64,000 nt of DNA from Agromyces aurantiacus (GCF_016907355.1 NZ_JAFBBW010000001.1:1736001-1800000); one strand, 5' to 3'. Positions 8,592-19,092 are shown, numbered from the stretch's first letter. A program made the numbers and translations. Notes: a model not told the origin generated them from the letters alone.

Positions 8592-8622
8592 TTGACTTCC
8601 ACCGAATTACACCGATGTAATT
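8592..8622 (+). promoter_or_regulatory. whiB2-like promoter containing a perfect 18-bp palindrome
   Basis: TTGACT (8592-8597) and TGTAAT (8616-8621) are separated by 18 nt and form a good sigma-70-type promoter. The spacer and -10 overlap the perfect inverted repeat AATTACA-CCGA-TGTAATT (8605-8622). A dimeric repressor bound there would block the -10 box. The binder is unknown. Confidence 0.6.
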
Positions 8623-8672
8623 GGTCAAGACACACCCCTCGGGGATGTCGGTACAACTGGGTGGGAGACGAT

Positions 8673-8993
8673 ATGGGCAAGCCTGAATATCGTTCTGGGG
8701 TACCTGAGGATTGGTTCGTCGACCCCGTGAGGCTCGGCGTACCGGGGGTTCGCGGGGTCGCAGACGACGACAACCAACTGGCGTGGCAGAGCGATGCGCT
8801 CTGCGCGCAGACCGATCCCGAGGCGTTCTTCCCCGAGAAGGGCGGATCGACGCGCGATGCCAAGCGCATCTGCACGGGGTGCGAGGTTCGCGCCGAGTGC
8901 CTCGAGTACGCGCTCTCGAACGACGAGCGCTTCGGCATCTGGGGCGGTCTCTCCGAGCGTGAGCGCCGCAAGCTCCGCCGCCAGGCGGGCTGA
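8673..8993 (+). CDS. whiB2: WhiB-family iron-sulfur regulator, WhiB2/WhmD type
   Basis: A 106-residue WhiB-like protein. The four cysteines that hold the [4Fe-4S] cluster are C44 (SDALCAQTD), C67 and C70 (ICTGC) and C76 (AECLEYA). The turn GIWGG (residues 88-92) and basic tail ERERRKLRRQ follow. The extended TDPEAFFPEKGGSTRDAKR segment matches WhmD/WhiB2, a regulator tied to septation in mycobacteria and to sporulation septation in Streptomyces. ATG at 8673 follows a GGGAG-like site; earlier in-frame starts lie in the promoter. The neighbourhood (Rv3259-like, DUF3499, manB) is that of mycobacterial whiB2. Confidence 0.92.
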   Translation: MGKPEYRSGVPEDWFVDPVRLGVPGVRGVADDDNQLAWQSDALCAQTDPEAFFPEKGGSTRDAKRICTGCEVRAECLEYALSNDERFGIWGGLSERERRKLRRQAG

Positions 8994-9071
8994 GCACGGC
9001 GCGTCCGCGTTCGCGGCGGGCGCGATTCGAGGCACGCCCGGCCGGTGACGGATGCGGCGCGCGACGCCGCC

Positions 9072-9077
9072 TATGCT
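9072..9077 (+). promoter_or_regulatory. -10 box of the large GT2 gene
   Basis: TATGCT ends 7 nt before the ATG at 9085. Transcription would start at or next to the start codon, implying a leaderless message; this is why the more upstream in-frame starts (9052, 9073) are rejected. Confidence 0.45.
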
Positions 9078-9084
9078 GGCCCCG

Positions 9085-12000
9085 ATGTTCCCTGGAGTCA
9101 CCGCCGTCCTCGTCGTTCAGCACGGCGGCGACCGTCTCGCGGCCACGCTGACGGCACTGCGCGAGCAGCGCCGTCCGGCGGACGCGCTGGCGGTCGTGCT
9201 CATGCGCAGCGACGAGGCCACCCGTGCGCTCGTCGAGGCCGCGCAACCCGACCACGTCGTGCGTCTCGAATCGGTGCGGCCCTTCGGCGAGGCGGTCCTC
9301 GCCGTGGAGTCGGCGCTGCCGGCGCCCGCCTCCGACGACGAGTCCATCTGGTTGCTCACCGAGGACAGCGCGCCGGAGCCGGGCGCGCTGGAGGCGCTCG
9401 CCGCGACGCTGACCACGGCGCCCTCGGCCGGCGTGGTCGCGCCGAAGCTCGTCGCCTGGGACGATCCATCCCGGATCCTCCGCTTCGGGCGATCCGTCAC
9501 GCGCTCGGGTCGCAGCCTCCCGGTCGTCGAGGACGAACTCGACCAGGGCCAGCACGACGACCTCTCCGATGTGATGGGGGCCGACCCCGTCGGGATGCTC
9601 GTGCGCCGGACCCTGTGGCGACGCCTCGGCGGCCTCGACCCGGCGCTCCCGGTGCTCGACGACGGGCTCGACCTCGGCATGCGGGCCCGGCTCGCGGGCT
9701 ACCGTGTCGTCGCCGTGCCCGCCGCGCGCGTGAGGTACGCCGACGGCGGCGTCGCGGGCCAGGGATCGCTGCCGGGCGGTCGTGCAGCGCGTCGCCGCGC
9801 GCGCGAGGCCCGGGCGGCGCGCCTGCACCGCCGGCTCGTGAGCGCTCCCGCACCGCTCGTGCCCCTCCACTGGGTCGCCTTCCTCCCGCTCGCCGTCGTG
9901 CGCTCGATCCGGCACCTGCTCGTGAAGACGCCCGGCCTGATCCCCGGCGAGTTCCGCGCCGCGGTCGAGGTGATGGCCACGCCCGGCCGCGTGGTCCGGT
10001 CCCGTCGCCGCGTCGCCGAGGCGCGCTCCGCGCGATGGTCCTCGCTCGCGCCACTGCGCATCCGCGGCGACGAGGTCCGCCTCCGACGGCAGCAGGCGGC
10101 CGAGGCGCGCCGCCAGCGAGCAAGCGGCCGGGCCGAGGAGCTCAGGTTCCTGCAGACCGGCGGCGGATGGGTGCTGCTCGCCGGCGTCGCGGCCTCCGTG
10201 GCGGTGTTCGCTCCACTCGCCGCGTCCGGAGGGATCGCGGGCGGCGGCCTGCTCCCGCTCTCGGACGAGGTGGCATCGCTCTGGCGGAACGCCGCCGCGG
10301 GCTGGCGCGACGTCGCCGGCGGCTTCGAGGGTGCGGCCGACCCGTTCGCCGGTGTGCTCGCCGTGCTCGGCAGCCTCTCGTTCTGGAACCCCTCCGCGGC
10401 GTTGCTCGGACTCTGGCTCGTCGCCATCCCGCTCGCCGCGCTCGGCGGGTGGTTCGCGGCGGCGCGGCTGACCGAGCGGGCCTCGCTCCGGGTGCTGGGC
10501 GGCATCGCGTGGGCTGCCGCTCCGCCGCTGCTCGAGGCGCTCGCGGCCGGGCGGCCCGGCCCCGTGCTCGCGCACCTCCTCCTGCCGTGGCTCGTCGTCC
10601 TGATGTTCGCGGCCGCGACCTCGTGGGCCGCGGCCGCAGGCGCGTCGCTCGTGTTCGCGGTCGTCGTGGCGTGCGCCCCGAGCCTCGCCCCCGCGCTCCT
10701 CGCCGGCTGGGTGCTCGCACTCGCGGTGAGCGGGCGTGCCGCCGTCCGCCTGGCGGGCGTCCCGCTCCCGGCGCTCGCGCTCTTCCTGCCCCTCGTCGTC
10801 CAGCAGTGGGGGCGCGGCACACCGCTCGCGCTCCTCGCCGACCCGGGACTCCCGCAGTGGTCGGCGGCGCCCTCGCCCGTGCAGGCCGCACTCGGCCAGG
10901 CGTCGGACGCGTGGGGACGGTGGGACGACATGCTCGGCGGCGCGATCGGCGAGATCGTGCCCGTCCCGCTGCTGCTCGCGATCCTGCTCGCGCCGCTCCT
11001 GGTCACGGCGCTGACCGTCGTCGCGGCGCCGCGGTTCCGCTCGGGCCTCGCCGCCCTCGGGCTCGCCGCGCTCGGCTACGCGACCGCGGTGCTCGTGAGC
11101 GGGCTCTCCCTCTCCGTCGCCGGCGACCGCGCCGTGCCGGTGTGGGCCGGCGCCGGGCTCAGCCTGATGTGGCTGGGCATCACGGGCGCGGCCGTGCTCG
11201 CGCTCGACGGTCTCCGCCGCGGCGCCGCCGCCGTCGCTGCGGCGATCGCGGTGCTCCTCCTCGCCGCCGTGGCCCCGTCGGTCCTCCTGATCGCCGTCGG
11301 GCGCACGCCGGTCGGGCCTGCGGCCGAGCGCACGCTCCCCGCCTTCGTCGAGGCCGAGGCGGCCACCGACCCACGGGTCGGGACGCTCCGCCTCGACCCG
11401 ACGGCGGGCGGCGGCCTCCGCGCCACGATCGAGCGCGGCACCGGCGCGACCCTCGACATCCAGTCCACGCTCGCCGCGACCCGGCCGGAGCTCACGTCGA
11501 CGACCGACGAGATCGCCGATCTCGCCGGCAACCTCGCGTCCCGCAGCGGATACGACGCCACCGAGGCGGTGGAACGGTTCGGCCTGTCCTTCGTGCTCGT
11601 CGGGCCGGCCCCCGAGGACGCGCGCGCGGCCGCGATCGAGCAGCGGGCGGTCGCCGCGCTCGACGGCAACGCCCAGGTCGTGCCGGTGGGCGACACCGGC
11701 TTCGGTCCGCTCTGGCGCTTCGTCGACGCCCGCCCGGACGCGCCGGGTGCGCAGATCCCGCCGGCCGGCCCGGTGGCGGGCTGGATCGTCGCCGGCCAGC
11801 TGGTCGTCCTCGGCTCGGCCCTGCTGCTCTCCATCCCGACCGGCGGCGGACGCGAACCCGACCGGCGCCCGCCGTCGGAGCGCCGCCGGCGTCGTCGCCG
11901 GCCGGCGGCGGCGCCGGCCGCGGCGGGCGATCCGGCCGCCACGAGCGCGACGGACGATGCCGACGAGGCGGCCGAGGCGGCCGAGGCGGCCCAGGCGGCC

Positions 12001-12102
12001 CAGGCGGACGCCGCGGCCGAGCCGGTCCCCGTTCCCGCGGGACGCGGCCCGCGAACCGACGCCGAGTCGAACGGAGGTGATCGCGATGCGCGTGAAGCGT
12101 GA
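9085..12102 (+). CDS. Large membrane protein with N-terminal GT2-like domain
   Basis: About 1005 residues. Residues 1-230 resemble a family 2 glycosyltransferase (VTAVLVVQHGGDRLAATLTAL; MGADPVGMLVRRTLWRRLGG; LDLGMRARLAGYRVVAVPAARV). Residues about 250-950 are dominated by a dozen or more hydrophobic segments separated by loops, and the tail is basic and then Ala/Glu/Gln-rich with 9-nt tandem repeats (EAAEAAEAAQAAQA). Such fusions are conserved next to whiB2 and DUF5719 genes in actinobacteria and are thought to act in envelope glycan assembly, but the reaction is not known. The classical DXD is not obvious, so activity is uncertain. The 3' end overlaps the next gene by 17 nt. Confidence 0.82.
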   Translation: MFPGVTAVLVVQHGGDRLAATLTALREQRRPADALAVVLMRSDEATRALVEAAQPDHVVRLESVRPFGEAVLAVESALPAPASDDESIWLLTEDSAPEPGALEALAATLTTAPSAGVVAPKLVAWDDPSRILRFGRSVTRSGRSLPVVEDELDQGQHDDLSDVMGADPVGMLVRRTLWRRLGGLDPALPVLDDGLDLGMRARLAGYRVVAVPAARVRYADGGVAGQGSLPGGRAARRRAREARAARLHRRLVSAPAPLVPLHWVAFLPLAVVRSIRHLLVKTPGLIPGEFRAAVEVMATPGRVVRSRRRVAEARSARWSSLAPLRIRGDEVRLRRQQAAEARRQRASGRAEELRFLQTGGGWVLLAGVAASVAVFAPLAASGGIAGGGLLPLSDEVASLWRNAAAGWRDVAGGFEGAADPFAGVLAVLGSLSFWNPSAALLGLWLVAIPLAALGGWFAAARLTERASLRVLGGIAWAAAPPLLEALAAGRPGPVLAHLLLPWLVVLMFAAATSWAAAAGASLVFAVVVACAPSLAPALLAGWVLALAVSGRAAVRLAGVPLPALALFLPLVVQQWGRGTPLALLADPGLPQWSAAPSPVQAALGQASDAWGRWDDMLGGAIGEIVPVPLLLAILLAPLLVTALTVVAAPRFRSGLAALGLAALGYATAVLVSGLSLSVAGDRAVPVWAGAGLSLMWLGITGAAVLALDGLRRGAAAVAAAIAVLLLAAVAPSVLLIAVGRTPVGPAAERTLPAFVEAEAATDPRVGTLRLDPTAGGGLRATIERGTGATLDIQSTLAATRPELTSTTDEIADLAGNLASRSGYDATEAVERFGLSFVLVGPAPEDARAAAIEQRAVAALDGNAQVVPVGDTGFGPLWRFVDARPDAPGAQIPPAGPVAGWIVAGQLVVLGSALLLSIPTGGGREPDRRPPSERRRRRRRPAAAPAAAGDPAATSATDDADEAAEAAEAAQAAQADAAAEPVPVPAGRGPRTDAESNGGDRDAREA

Positions 12103-13522
12103 GGTCCTCGTGGGGATCGGCCGCGCCGCGGCCGTCCTCGTCGCGGCGGCGGCTGCGGCAGGGCTCCTCGCCGCCGCCGTCGTCGTCCCTCGTCCCGGTG
12201 CCGCCACCGAGGTGCCCTCGACCATCGTCCAGCCGGCGGAGAGCCGGCAGCTCCGCGTGTGCCCCGGCCCGTTGCTCGAGCTCGCGGAGGACGCCGCGTC
12301 CGCCACCGCCGCGACTTCGTTCGGCCCGCCGACCGTCGCGATCGCCGCCGAACCCGCCGACGCGGTGGTCGAGCAGGCACCCGTCGCCGCGCCCGACAAC
12401 AGCGCCGCCGACTCCGACGGCGGCCCGGTCTCGATCGCCGCGGAGCCGGGAGCCGTCGACGCGGGGATGCTCGCGGGTGCCCAGTCGCAGGAGGCCGACG
12501 CCGCGTCGGTGCGCGGACTGGCCGTCGCCGCGTGCGCCGAGCCGGCCGCGGAGTCCTGGCTCGTCGCGGGTGCGACCGACGTCGGCCGGTCGGGACTCGT
12601 GCTGCTCGCGAACCCCGGAAGCGTCCCGTCGACGGTGGACGTGCGGGTCATCGGCGAGTCCGGACCGGTCGACGCGCCGGGCGGGATCGGCGTTGTCGTG
12701 CCGCCCGGCACGCAGCGCGCCGTCTCGCTCGCGGGCCTGGCCCCGAACGTGCGCTCGACGGTGGTCCACGTGACGAGCACCGGCAGCCCCATCGCCGCCG
12801 CACTGCAGCACTCGGTGGTGCTGGGCCTCGAGCCCGCGGGTGTCGAGCTGTCCACGCCGGTCGCGCCGCCGGCCGTGGCCCAGGTGATCCCGGGCCTGGT
12901 CATCGCGGATCGACGCGGAATCGCCCCCCAGGAGGATCACGCCGAGGGCGACGACCATCCCGCGGTCCGCCTGCTGGCCACCGAATCCGCCACGCCCGTC
13001 GCGATCGAGCTCCGCGACGCGAGCGGCACGATCGTGTCGCGGATCGAGGCCGAGCTCGAGGCGGGTCGCGCCGTCGACATCCCCCTCGGCACCCTCGACC
13101 CGGGCGCGTACACCGCGCTCGTCACCGCGGACTCGCCCGTGGTCGCCGCCGCTCGTGCAACGGTGCTCGGCGAGGGCGACGACCCCGTCGTGGCCGACCT
13201 CGCGTGGACGGCCGCGAGTGCGCCGCTCCTCGACGGCGCGGCGCTCGCCGTGCCGCCCGGCCCCCAGCCGGTGCTGCACCTCGCGAATGCGGGCGACGTC
13301 GACGCGGTCGCGACCGTGGCCGTCGACGGCGATGCCCGGGAGGTCGCGGTGCCGGCCGGCGGAGCGGCATCCCTCGACCTCCGATCCGACGCGCGGGTGG
13401 TGCTCACCGGGGTCGAGGGGCTGTACGGATCGGTCTCCTTCAGCGGCGACGCCGAGCTCTCGTCGATGCCGATCTCGCCGCCCGGGCCGCTCGACGCGCC
13501 CGTGCGGGTCTACCCGCAGTGA
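12086..13522 (+). CDS. DUF5719-family secreted or membrane-anchored protein
   Basis: A 478-residue protein with a basic N-terminus and one hydrophobic segment (residues about 9-33) that acts as signal anchor or signal peptide. The rest is a repetitive beta-rich extracytoplasmic region with many V/A/G/T residues and only three cysteines in the N-terminal half. GGAGGTGA at 12073-12080 sets the ATG. It overlaps the large GT2 gene by 17 nt, so the two are cotranscribed and probably work together at the cell surface. The DUF5719 assignment rests on sequence style and on position between the GT2/membrane gene and the Rv3259-like gene; function is unknown. Confidence 0.8.
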   Translation: MRVKREVLVGIGRAAAVLVAAAAAAGLLAAAVVVPRPGAATEVPSTIVQPAESRQLRVCPGPLLELAEDAASATAATSFGPPTVAIAAEPADAVVEQAPVAAPDNSAADSDGGPVSIAAEPGAVDAGMLAGAQSQEADAASVRGLAVAACAEPAAESWLVAGATDVGRSGLVLLANPGSVPSTVDVRVIGESGPVDAPGGIGVVVPPGTQRAVSLAGLAPNVRSTVVHVTSTGSPIAAALQHSVVLGLEPAGVELSTPVAPPAVAQVIPGLVIADRRGIAPQEDHAEGDDHPAVRLLATESATPVAIELRDASGTIVSRIEAELEAGRAVDIPLGTLDPGAYTALVTADSPVVAAARATVLGEGDDPVVADLAWTAASAPLLDGAALAVPPGPQPVLHLANAGDVDAVATVAVDGDAREVAVPAGGAASLDLRSDARVVLTGVEGLYGSVSFSGDAELSSMPISPPGPLDAPVRVYPQ

Positions 13523-13532
13523 GGCGGGGCCC

Positions 13533-13976
13533 TCAGAAGTGCCGGTAGCGGCCGGGCGCCAGCTCCCAGGGGTCGCGGCCGAGGAAGTCGGCGACGGCGC
13601 GGAACACGCAGCTCTCGATCAGGAGCTTCTCATCCTTCTCCTCGCCCTCCTGCGTGCGGAGGAAGCGCACGATGGGCAGGCGGAAGAACACGATGCGGCG
13701 CTCGTCGTGATCGACCTTCCAGCGGTCGACGTGGTCGTCGTGGATCGCCTCGGCGGGCGCGTCGACGACCTGGAAGGTCACGTGCTCGAGCTCGGGCCAC
13801 AGCCCGCGGAGGTACGCGGCGGTCGAGGCGACCGTCATGTCGAACTCCTCGATGCGCGTGCGCAGGGGCTCGAGGTGCGGCCCGGTCACGGGCGAGCGCA
13901 TGCCCCGACCGTGGCGATCCCGGGCGAGGCGCCGGGGTGAGGCGGGCGTCGCGGCGACACGGCGGGAACGGCGCAT
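13533..13976 (-). CDS. Rv3259-like 'metallopeptidase family' protein, zinc motif not visible
   Basis: A 147-residue soluble protein after a basic N-terminal stretch. The conserved C-terminal part reads HVDRWKVDHDERRIVFFRLP, then LLIESCVFRAVADFLGRDPW. It corresponds by position and sequence style to mycobacterial Rv3259, which databases place in a zincin-like metallopeptidase family; here no HExxH motif is present, and the equivalent helix carries ESCVF. It may therefore be a non-catalytic relative. The ATG at 13976 follows GGAGG. It is divergent from DUF3499/manB and converges on the DUF5719 gene. Confidence 0.75.
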   Translation of the reverse strand: MRRSRRVAATPASPRRLARDRHGRGMRSPVTGPHLEPLRTRIEEFDMTVASTAAYLRGLWPELEHVTFQVVDAPAEAIHDDHVDRWKVDHDERRIVFFRLPIVRFLRTQEGEEKDEKLLIESCVFRAVADFLGRDPWELAPGRYRHF

Positions 13977-14006
13977 GACCTCCACTGTAGCGGGGCGGCG
14001 GATCGC

Positions 14007-14012
14007 TAGTCT
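14007..14012 (+). promoter_or_regulatory. -10 box of the DUF3499-manB operon
   Basis: TAGTCT lies 9 nt before the ATG at 14022. The spacing implies a leaderless or nearly leaderless transcript covering the DUF3499 gene and manB. Confidence 0.45.
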
Positions 14013-14021
14013 GGGGTGGCC

Positions 14022-14237
14022 ATGAGACGTTGTTCGCGCACCGCATGCACCGCTGAGGCGGTCGCGACCCTCACGTACGACTACGCCGACTCGCTGGCCG
14101 TCCTCGGTCCGCTCTCGTACGCACGCGAGCCGCATTCGTACGACCTCTGCGCCCGCCACGCCGAGCGCACGAGCGCTCCGAGAGGCTGGCAGATCATTCG
14201 GCACGTGACCCTCGGTGAAGTAGGCTTCAGCGCATGA
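14022..14237 (+). CDS. DUF3499-family small protein
   Basis: A 71-residue protein beginning MRRCSRTACTAEAVATLTYD, with cysteines at positions 4 and 9 and a third in YDLCARHAERTSAP, plus a histidine two residues later. This CxxxxC...CxxH pattern looks like a small metal-binding knuckle. DUF3499 proteins sit upstream of manB in many actinobacteria (Rv3258c in M. tuberculosis). The stop overlaps the manB start as ATGA, so translation is coupled. Function is unknown; a regulatory or stabilising role for manB expression is only a guess from synteny. Confidence 0.85.
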   Translation: MRRCSRTACTAEAVATLTYDYADSLAVLGPLSYAREPHSYDLCARHAERTSAPRGWQIIRHVTLGEVGFSA

Positions 14238-15670
14238 ATCCCCCCCTCCTTCCCGGCGCTCGCGCGCGCCTCGAGACCATCGTGAAGGCCTACGACGTCC
14301 GCGGCATCGTGGGCGAGGGCCTGACCGACGAGGTCGTCGAGGCGCTGGGTGCGGCGTTCGCCGACGAGGTGGATGCCGCGGGCGGTCGCATCGTCGTCGG
14401 CCACGACATGCGGGATTCCTCGCCGCGCTTCGCCGAGGCGTTCGCGCGCGGCGTCACGGCGCGCGGCGCCGACGTCGTGGCGATCGGGCTCTGCTCGACC
14501 GACGAGAGCTACTTCGCGTCGGGCTCGCTGCACGCCCCGGCGGCGATGTTCACGGCCAGCCACAACCCGGCCGCGTACAACGGCATCAAGTTCTCGCGCG
14601 CCGGAGCGCAGGGCATCTCGCTCGACACGGGGCTCGCCGCCATCCGCGACCGGGCCGGGGACTACCTCGACGCGGGCGGGGTCACGGGCGTCGGGCAGCC
14701 CGGATCGGTCGGGCGCGTCGACGTGCTCGCCGACTACGCCCGCCACCTCCGCTCGCTCGTCGACCTCGGCGGCATCCGGCCGCTCAAGATCGTCGTCGAC
14801 GCGGGCAACGGGATGGGCGGGCTCACCGTGCCGGCCGTGCTGGGCGAGGCCGCCGGGCTGCCCGCGCTGCCGCTCGAGATCGTGCCGATGTACTTCGAGC
14901 TCGACGGCACCTTCCCCAACCACGAGGCCAACCCGCTCGACCCGGCGAACCTCGTCGACCTCCAGCGCGCGGTGCTCGAGCACGGCGCCGACCTCGGCCT
15001 CGCGTTCGACGGGGACGCCGACCGCTGCTTCGTCGTCGACGAGCGCGGTGCGGCGGTGGATCCGTCGGCCGTCGCCGCGATCGTGGCGCTGCGCGAGATC
15101 GCGCGCGTGCGAGCGCTCGGCGAGCAGGAGCCGACCGTGATCCACAACCTGATCACCTCGCGCTTCGTGCCCGAGACGATCGAGGCGGCCGGCGCGGTCG
15201 CCGTGCGCACGCGCGTCGGGCACTCGCTGATCAAGGACCGGATGGCCGAGACCGGTGCCGTCTTCGGCGGCGAGCACTCCGCCCACTACTACTTCCGCGA
15301 CTTCTGGGGCGCCGACAACGGCATGCTCGCGGCGATGCACGTCCTCGCCGAGTTCGGCGCCCAGGCGGCGCCGCTCTCGCAGCTCGCCGCGCGCTTCACG
15401 CCCTACTCGCTCTCGGGCGAGGTGAACTCGACCGTCGAGGACGTCCCGGCCGCGTACACCCGGATCGTCGAGGCCTTCACGGGTCGGGCCGAGTTCGACG
15501 AGCTCGACGGGCTCACGGCCACCGGGCTCACGTCGGGCGACGAGCCGTTCTGGTGGTTCAACGTGCGCCCGTCGAACACCGAGCCGCTGCTGCGCCTGAA
15601 CGTCGAGGGCGAGGATGCCGCGACGATGGCGGCGATCCGCGACGAGGTGCTCGCGCTCATCCGCGCGTAG
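14234..15670 (+). CDS. manB: Phosphomannomutase/phosphoglucomutase
   Basis: A 478-residue alpha-D-phosphohexomutase that converts mannose 6-phosphate to mannose 1-phosphate (and often glucose phosphates), the step after ManA toward GDP-mannose. The phosphoserine loop [13 protein letters not shown] lies near residue 108, the magnesium loop DGDADRC near 258, the sugar-binding GEHSAHYY near 346, and the phosphate-binding [10 protein letters not shown] near 442. All four signature regions are intact and length is normal. Its start overlaps the DUF3499 stop by 4 nt. Confidence 0.95.
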   Translation: MNPPLLPGARARLETIVKAYDVRGIVGEGLTDEVVEALGAAFADEVDAAGGRIVVGHDMRDSSPRFAEAFARGVTARGADVVAIGLCSTDESYFASGSLHAPAAMFTASHNPAAYNGIKFSRAGAQGISLDTGLAAIRDRAGDYLDAGGVTGVGQPGSVGRVDVLADYARHLRSLVDLGGIRPLKIVVDAGNGMGGLTVPAVLGEAAGLPALPLEIVPMYFELDGTFPNHEANPLDPANLVDLQRAVLEHGADLGLAFDGDADRCFVVDERGAAVDPSAVAAIVALREIARVRALGEQEPTVIHNLITSRFVPETIEAAGAVAVRTRVGHSLIKDRMAETGAVFGGEHSAHYYFRDFWGADNGMLAAMHVLAEFGAQAAPLSQLAARFTPYSLSGEVNSTVEDVPAAYTRIVEAFTGRAEFDELDGLTATGLTSGDEPFWWFNVRPSNTEPLLRLNVEGEDAATMAAIRDEVLALIRA

Positions 15671-15701
15671 TGCCGCGGGGGCGGGTGCGAGAATGGAGCC
15701 C

Positions 15702-17189
<1,488 letters not shown>

Positions 17190-17199
17190 GCCGGGACGA

Positions 17200-17235
17200 G
17201 CGGATGCCGCGGCGGTCGCGCCGCGCGGCATCCGC
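17200..17235. terminator. Bidirectional hairpin between ahcY and the RDD gene
   Basis: GCGGATGCCGCG (17200-17211) pairs perfectly with CGCGGCATCCGC (17224-17235) around a 12-nt GC-rich loop. It lies between two convergent stops and ends just before the RDD stop codon. No T-tract follows on either strand. Confidence 0.6.
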
Positions 17236-17236
17236 C

Positions 17237-18079
17237 CTATCGATCGGGGAACCCGTTCGGCCGTGCGTCGAGGACCGGCTCGAGCGCGCGCATCCGCCGC
17301 TCCTGCAACGCGAGCGAGGTGAGGTCGCGGTCGCGTCGCATCGCCGCGACGCCCGCGAGCAGCAGCTCGGGGTCGCCCGCGGGCACGGGTGAGACGTAGG
17401 GCGCCACCTCGGCGACGAGACGCTCGGCGACGCGGCGCCGGCTCGCTGGCGCGAGGTGCGGGGCGTTGCGGAAGAACGCCGCCACCCGCCGTGCGACGGG
17501 ATCGGGCAGGCGCCCGACGTCGGCGATCGTCGCCCAGGCGGCGAGCGGCGCGGGCACGCCGAACGTCTGCGGCGCGTATCGCGGCACGCGCTCGACCTGC
17601 GCGTGCGTGCCCGCGAGCAGGTCGCCGAGGCGCTTGGAGTCGGGGTTGAGGAAGCCCACGAGCACCGCGAGGCCGCCGAAGGTCATCCAGATCTCCAGCA
17701 CGCCGGTGAGCGCGCGGATGAACGCGTGGCGGACGCCGATCGCGCCGCCGTCGTCGCGCACCACCCGGAGGCCCATCGCGAGCTTGCCGAGGGAGCGCCC
17801 ACGCGACGCGGTCTCGACCGCGGTCGGCAGCACCACGATGCATCCGACGACGAGCGAGATGCCCACGGCGCGCAGCGCGGCCTCGTCGAGGTCGAGTCCG
17901 GCGACGGCGAGGAACACGCCGACGCCGAGCACCACCGTCGCGGCGACGTCGATCGCCGCGCCGCCCGCGCGCATGACGGCGCTCGCGGGCCGGATGTCGA
18001 GCGCGACGGCCTCACCGGTGACCAGGGACTCGTCGTCGACACGGCCGGCGGGCGGGGCGGAGGCGGACGCGTCGGCCAT
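17237..18079 (-). CDS. RDD-family membrane protein
   Basis: A 280-residue protein. Residues about 30-165 hold the RDD domain with three to four membrane segments (AIDVAATVVLGVGVFLAVAG; ISLVVGCIVVLPTAV; VLEIWMTFGGLAVLVGFL) and the Arg/Asp pattern SRGRSLGKLAMGLRVVRDDGG that is diagnostic of the family. The C-terminal 110 residues are a soluble helical region unlike short RDD proteins. RDD proteins are poorly understood; some are linked to ion or small-molecule transport. It is divergent from the SpoIIM-like gene with only 17 nt between start codons, a pairing conserved in actinobacteria. Confidence 0.88.
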   Translation of the reverse strand: MADASASAPPAGRVDDESLVTGEAVALDIRPASAVMRAGGAAIDVAATVVLGVGVFLAVAGLDLDEAALRAVGISLVVGCIVVLPTAVETASRGRSLGKLAMGLRVVRDDGGAIGVRHAFIRALTGVLEIWMTFGGLAVLVGFLNPDSKRLGDLLAGTHAQVERVPRYAPQTFGVPAPLAAWATIADVGRLPDPVARRVAAFFRNAPHLAPASRRRVAERLVAEVAPYVSPVPAGDPELLLAGVAAMRRDRDLTSLALQERRMRALEPVLDARPNGFPDR

Positions 18080-18096
18080 GGCTAGTATTCAAGCAG
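18080..18096. promoter_or_regulatory. 17-bp divergent promoter spacer
   Basis: The whole intergenic space between two divergent ATG codons is 17 nt. On the + strand TAGTAT (18083-18088) is a -10 box 8 nt before the SpoIIM-like start. The complementary strand reads GAATACTAG here and could serve as an overlapping -10 for the RDD gene. Both transcripts would be leaderless and each -35 region would lie in the other gene's coding sequence. Confidence 0.5.
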
Positions 18097-19092
18097 ATGG
18101 ACCTCGACGCCCTCGCGACCGCCCGACACGATGACTGGGAGCGCCTCGACGCGCTCGCGCGCGCCCCGCGCCTCGACGGCGCCGCGGCCGACGAGCTCAT
18201 CGAGCGGTACCAGGCCGGCGCCTCCGACCTCTCGCTCGTGCAGGCGACGGCCGGCTCGACGGCGCTCGGCGACCGCCTCTCGGTCTCGCTCGCGCGCGCC
18301 CGGCTGCGCTTCACGGGTGCCCCCGAGAACCCGCTGCGCCGGCTCGGGCACTTCGCGCTGGTCGGCTTTCCGGCGGCGCTGTACCGGGTGCGGTGGCTGA
18401 CCCTCGCCGTCGCGGTCGCCACGTTCGCGGTCGCCGCGCTGTACGCGCTCTGGGTCGCCGGCGATCCGCGCGTGCTCGCGAACCTCGGATCCGAGGAGGA
18501 GCTGCGGGCCCTCGCCGAACAGGGGTTCGTCGAGTACTACTCCGAGAACCCGGCCGCCTCGTTCGCGGGGTCGGTGTGGACCAACAACGCGTGGATCGCC
18601 GCGCAGTGCGTCGCGTTCGGCATCACCGGGGTGTGGGTGCCGTACGTGGTGCTGCAGAACGCCCAGAACCTCGGCGTGACGGCCGCGATCATGTTCGCCT
18701 ACGACGAGGCCGACACCTTCTTCCTCTACATCGCCCCGCACGGCCTGCTCGAGCTCACGTGCGTGTTCGTCGCGGCGGCCGCAGGGCTGCGCATCTTCTG
18801 GGCGTGGGTCGCCCCGGGGCCGCGCACCCGGGGCGCGGCGCTCGCCGAGGATGCGCGGGCGCTGTTCTCGGTGGCGATCGGGCTGGTGTTCTTCCTGCTC
18901 GTCGCGGGCCTCATCGAGGGATTCGTGACGCCCGCGCCGTGGCCGTGGCCGGTCAAGATCGGCATCGGGGCGCTCGCGCTCGCGTGGCTACTCGTCTGGA
19001 TGCTCGTGCTCGGCCGCCGCGCGGCGCGTGCGGGGGAGACCGGCGACCTCGCGCAGTTCGACACGGGCGCCCGGCGGGTGGCCGCCGGATGA
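18097..19092 (+). CDS. Stage II sporulation protein M-like membrane protein
   Basis: A 331-residue protein with a cytoplasmic helical N-terminus (about 1-95) and five or so membrane helices (AVAVATFAVAALYALWV; AAQCVAFGITGVWVPYVVL; HGLLELTCVFVAAAAG; LFSVAIGLVFFLLVAGLIEG; IGALALAWLLVWMLVLG). The sequence NNAWIAAQCVAFGITG and HGLLEL are typical of the SpoIIM/DUF95 family. In non-sporulating actinobacteria these proteins accompany RDD, DUF58 and MoxR genes, as here. The role is unknown; it is not evidence for sporulation. Confidence 0.88.
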   Translation: MDLDALATARHDDWERLDALARAPRLDGAAADELIERYQAGASDLSLVQATAGSTALGDRLSVSLARARLRFTGAPENPLRRLGHFALVGFPAALYRVRWLTLAVAVATFAVAALYALWVAGDPRVLANLGSEEELRALAEQGFVEYYSENPAASFAGSVWTNNAWIAAQCVAFGITGVWVPYVVLQNAQNLGVTAAIMFAYDEADTFFLYIAPHGLLELTCVFVAAAAGLRIFWAWVAPGPRTRGAALAEDARALFSVAIGLVFFLLVAGLIEGFVTPAPWPWPVKIGIGALALAWLLVWMLVLGRRAARAGETGDLAQFDTGARRVAAG

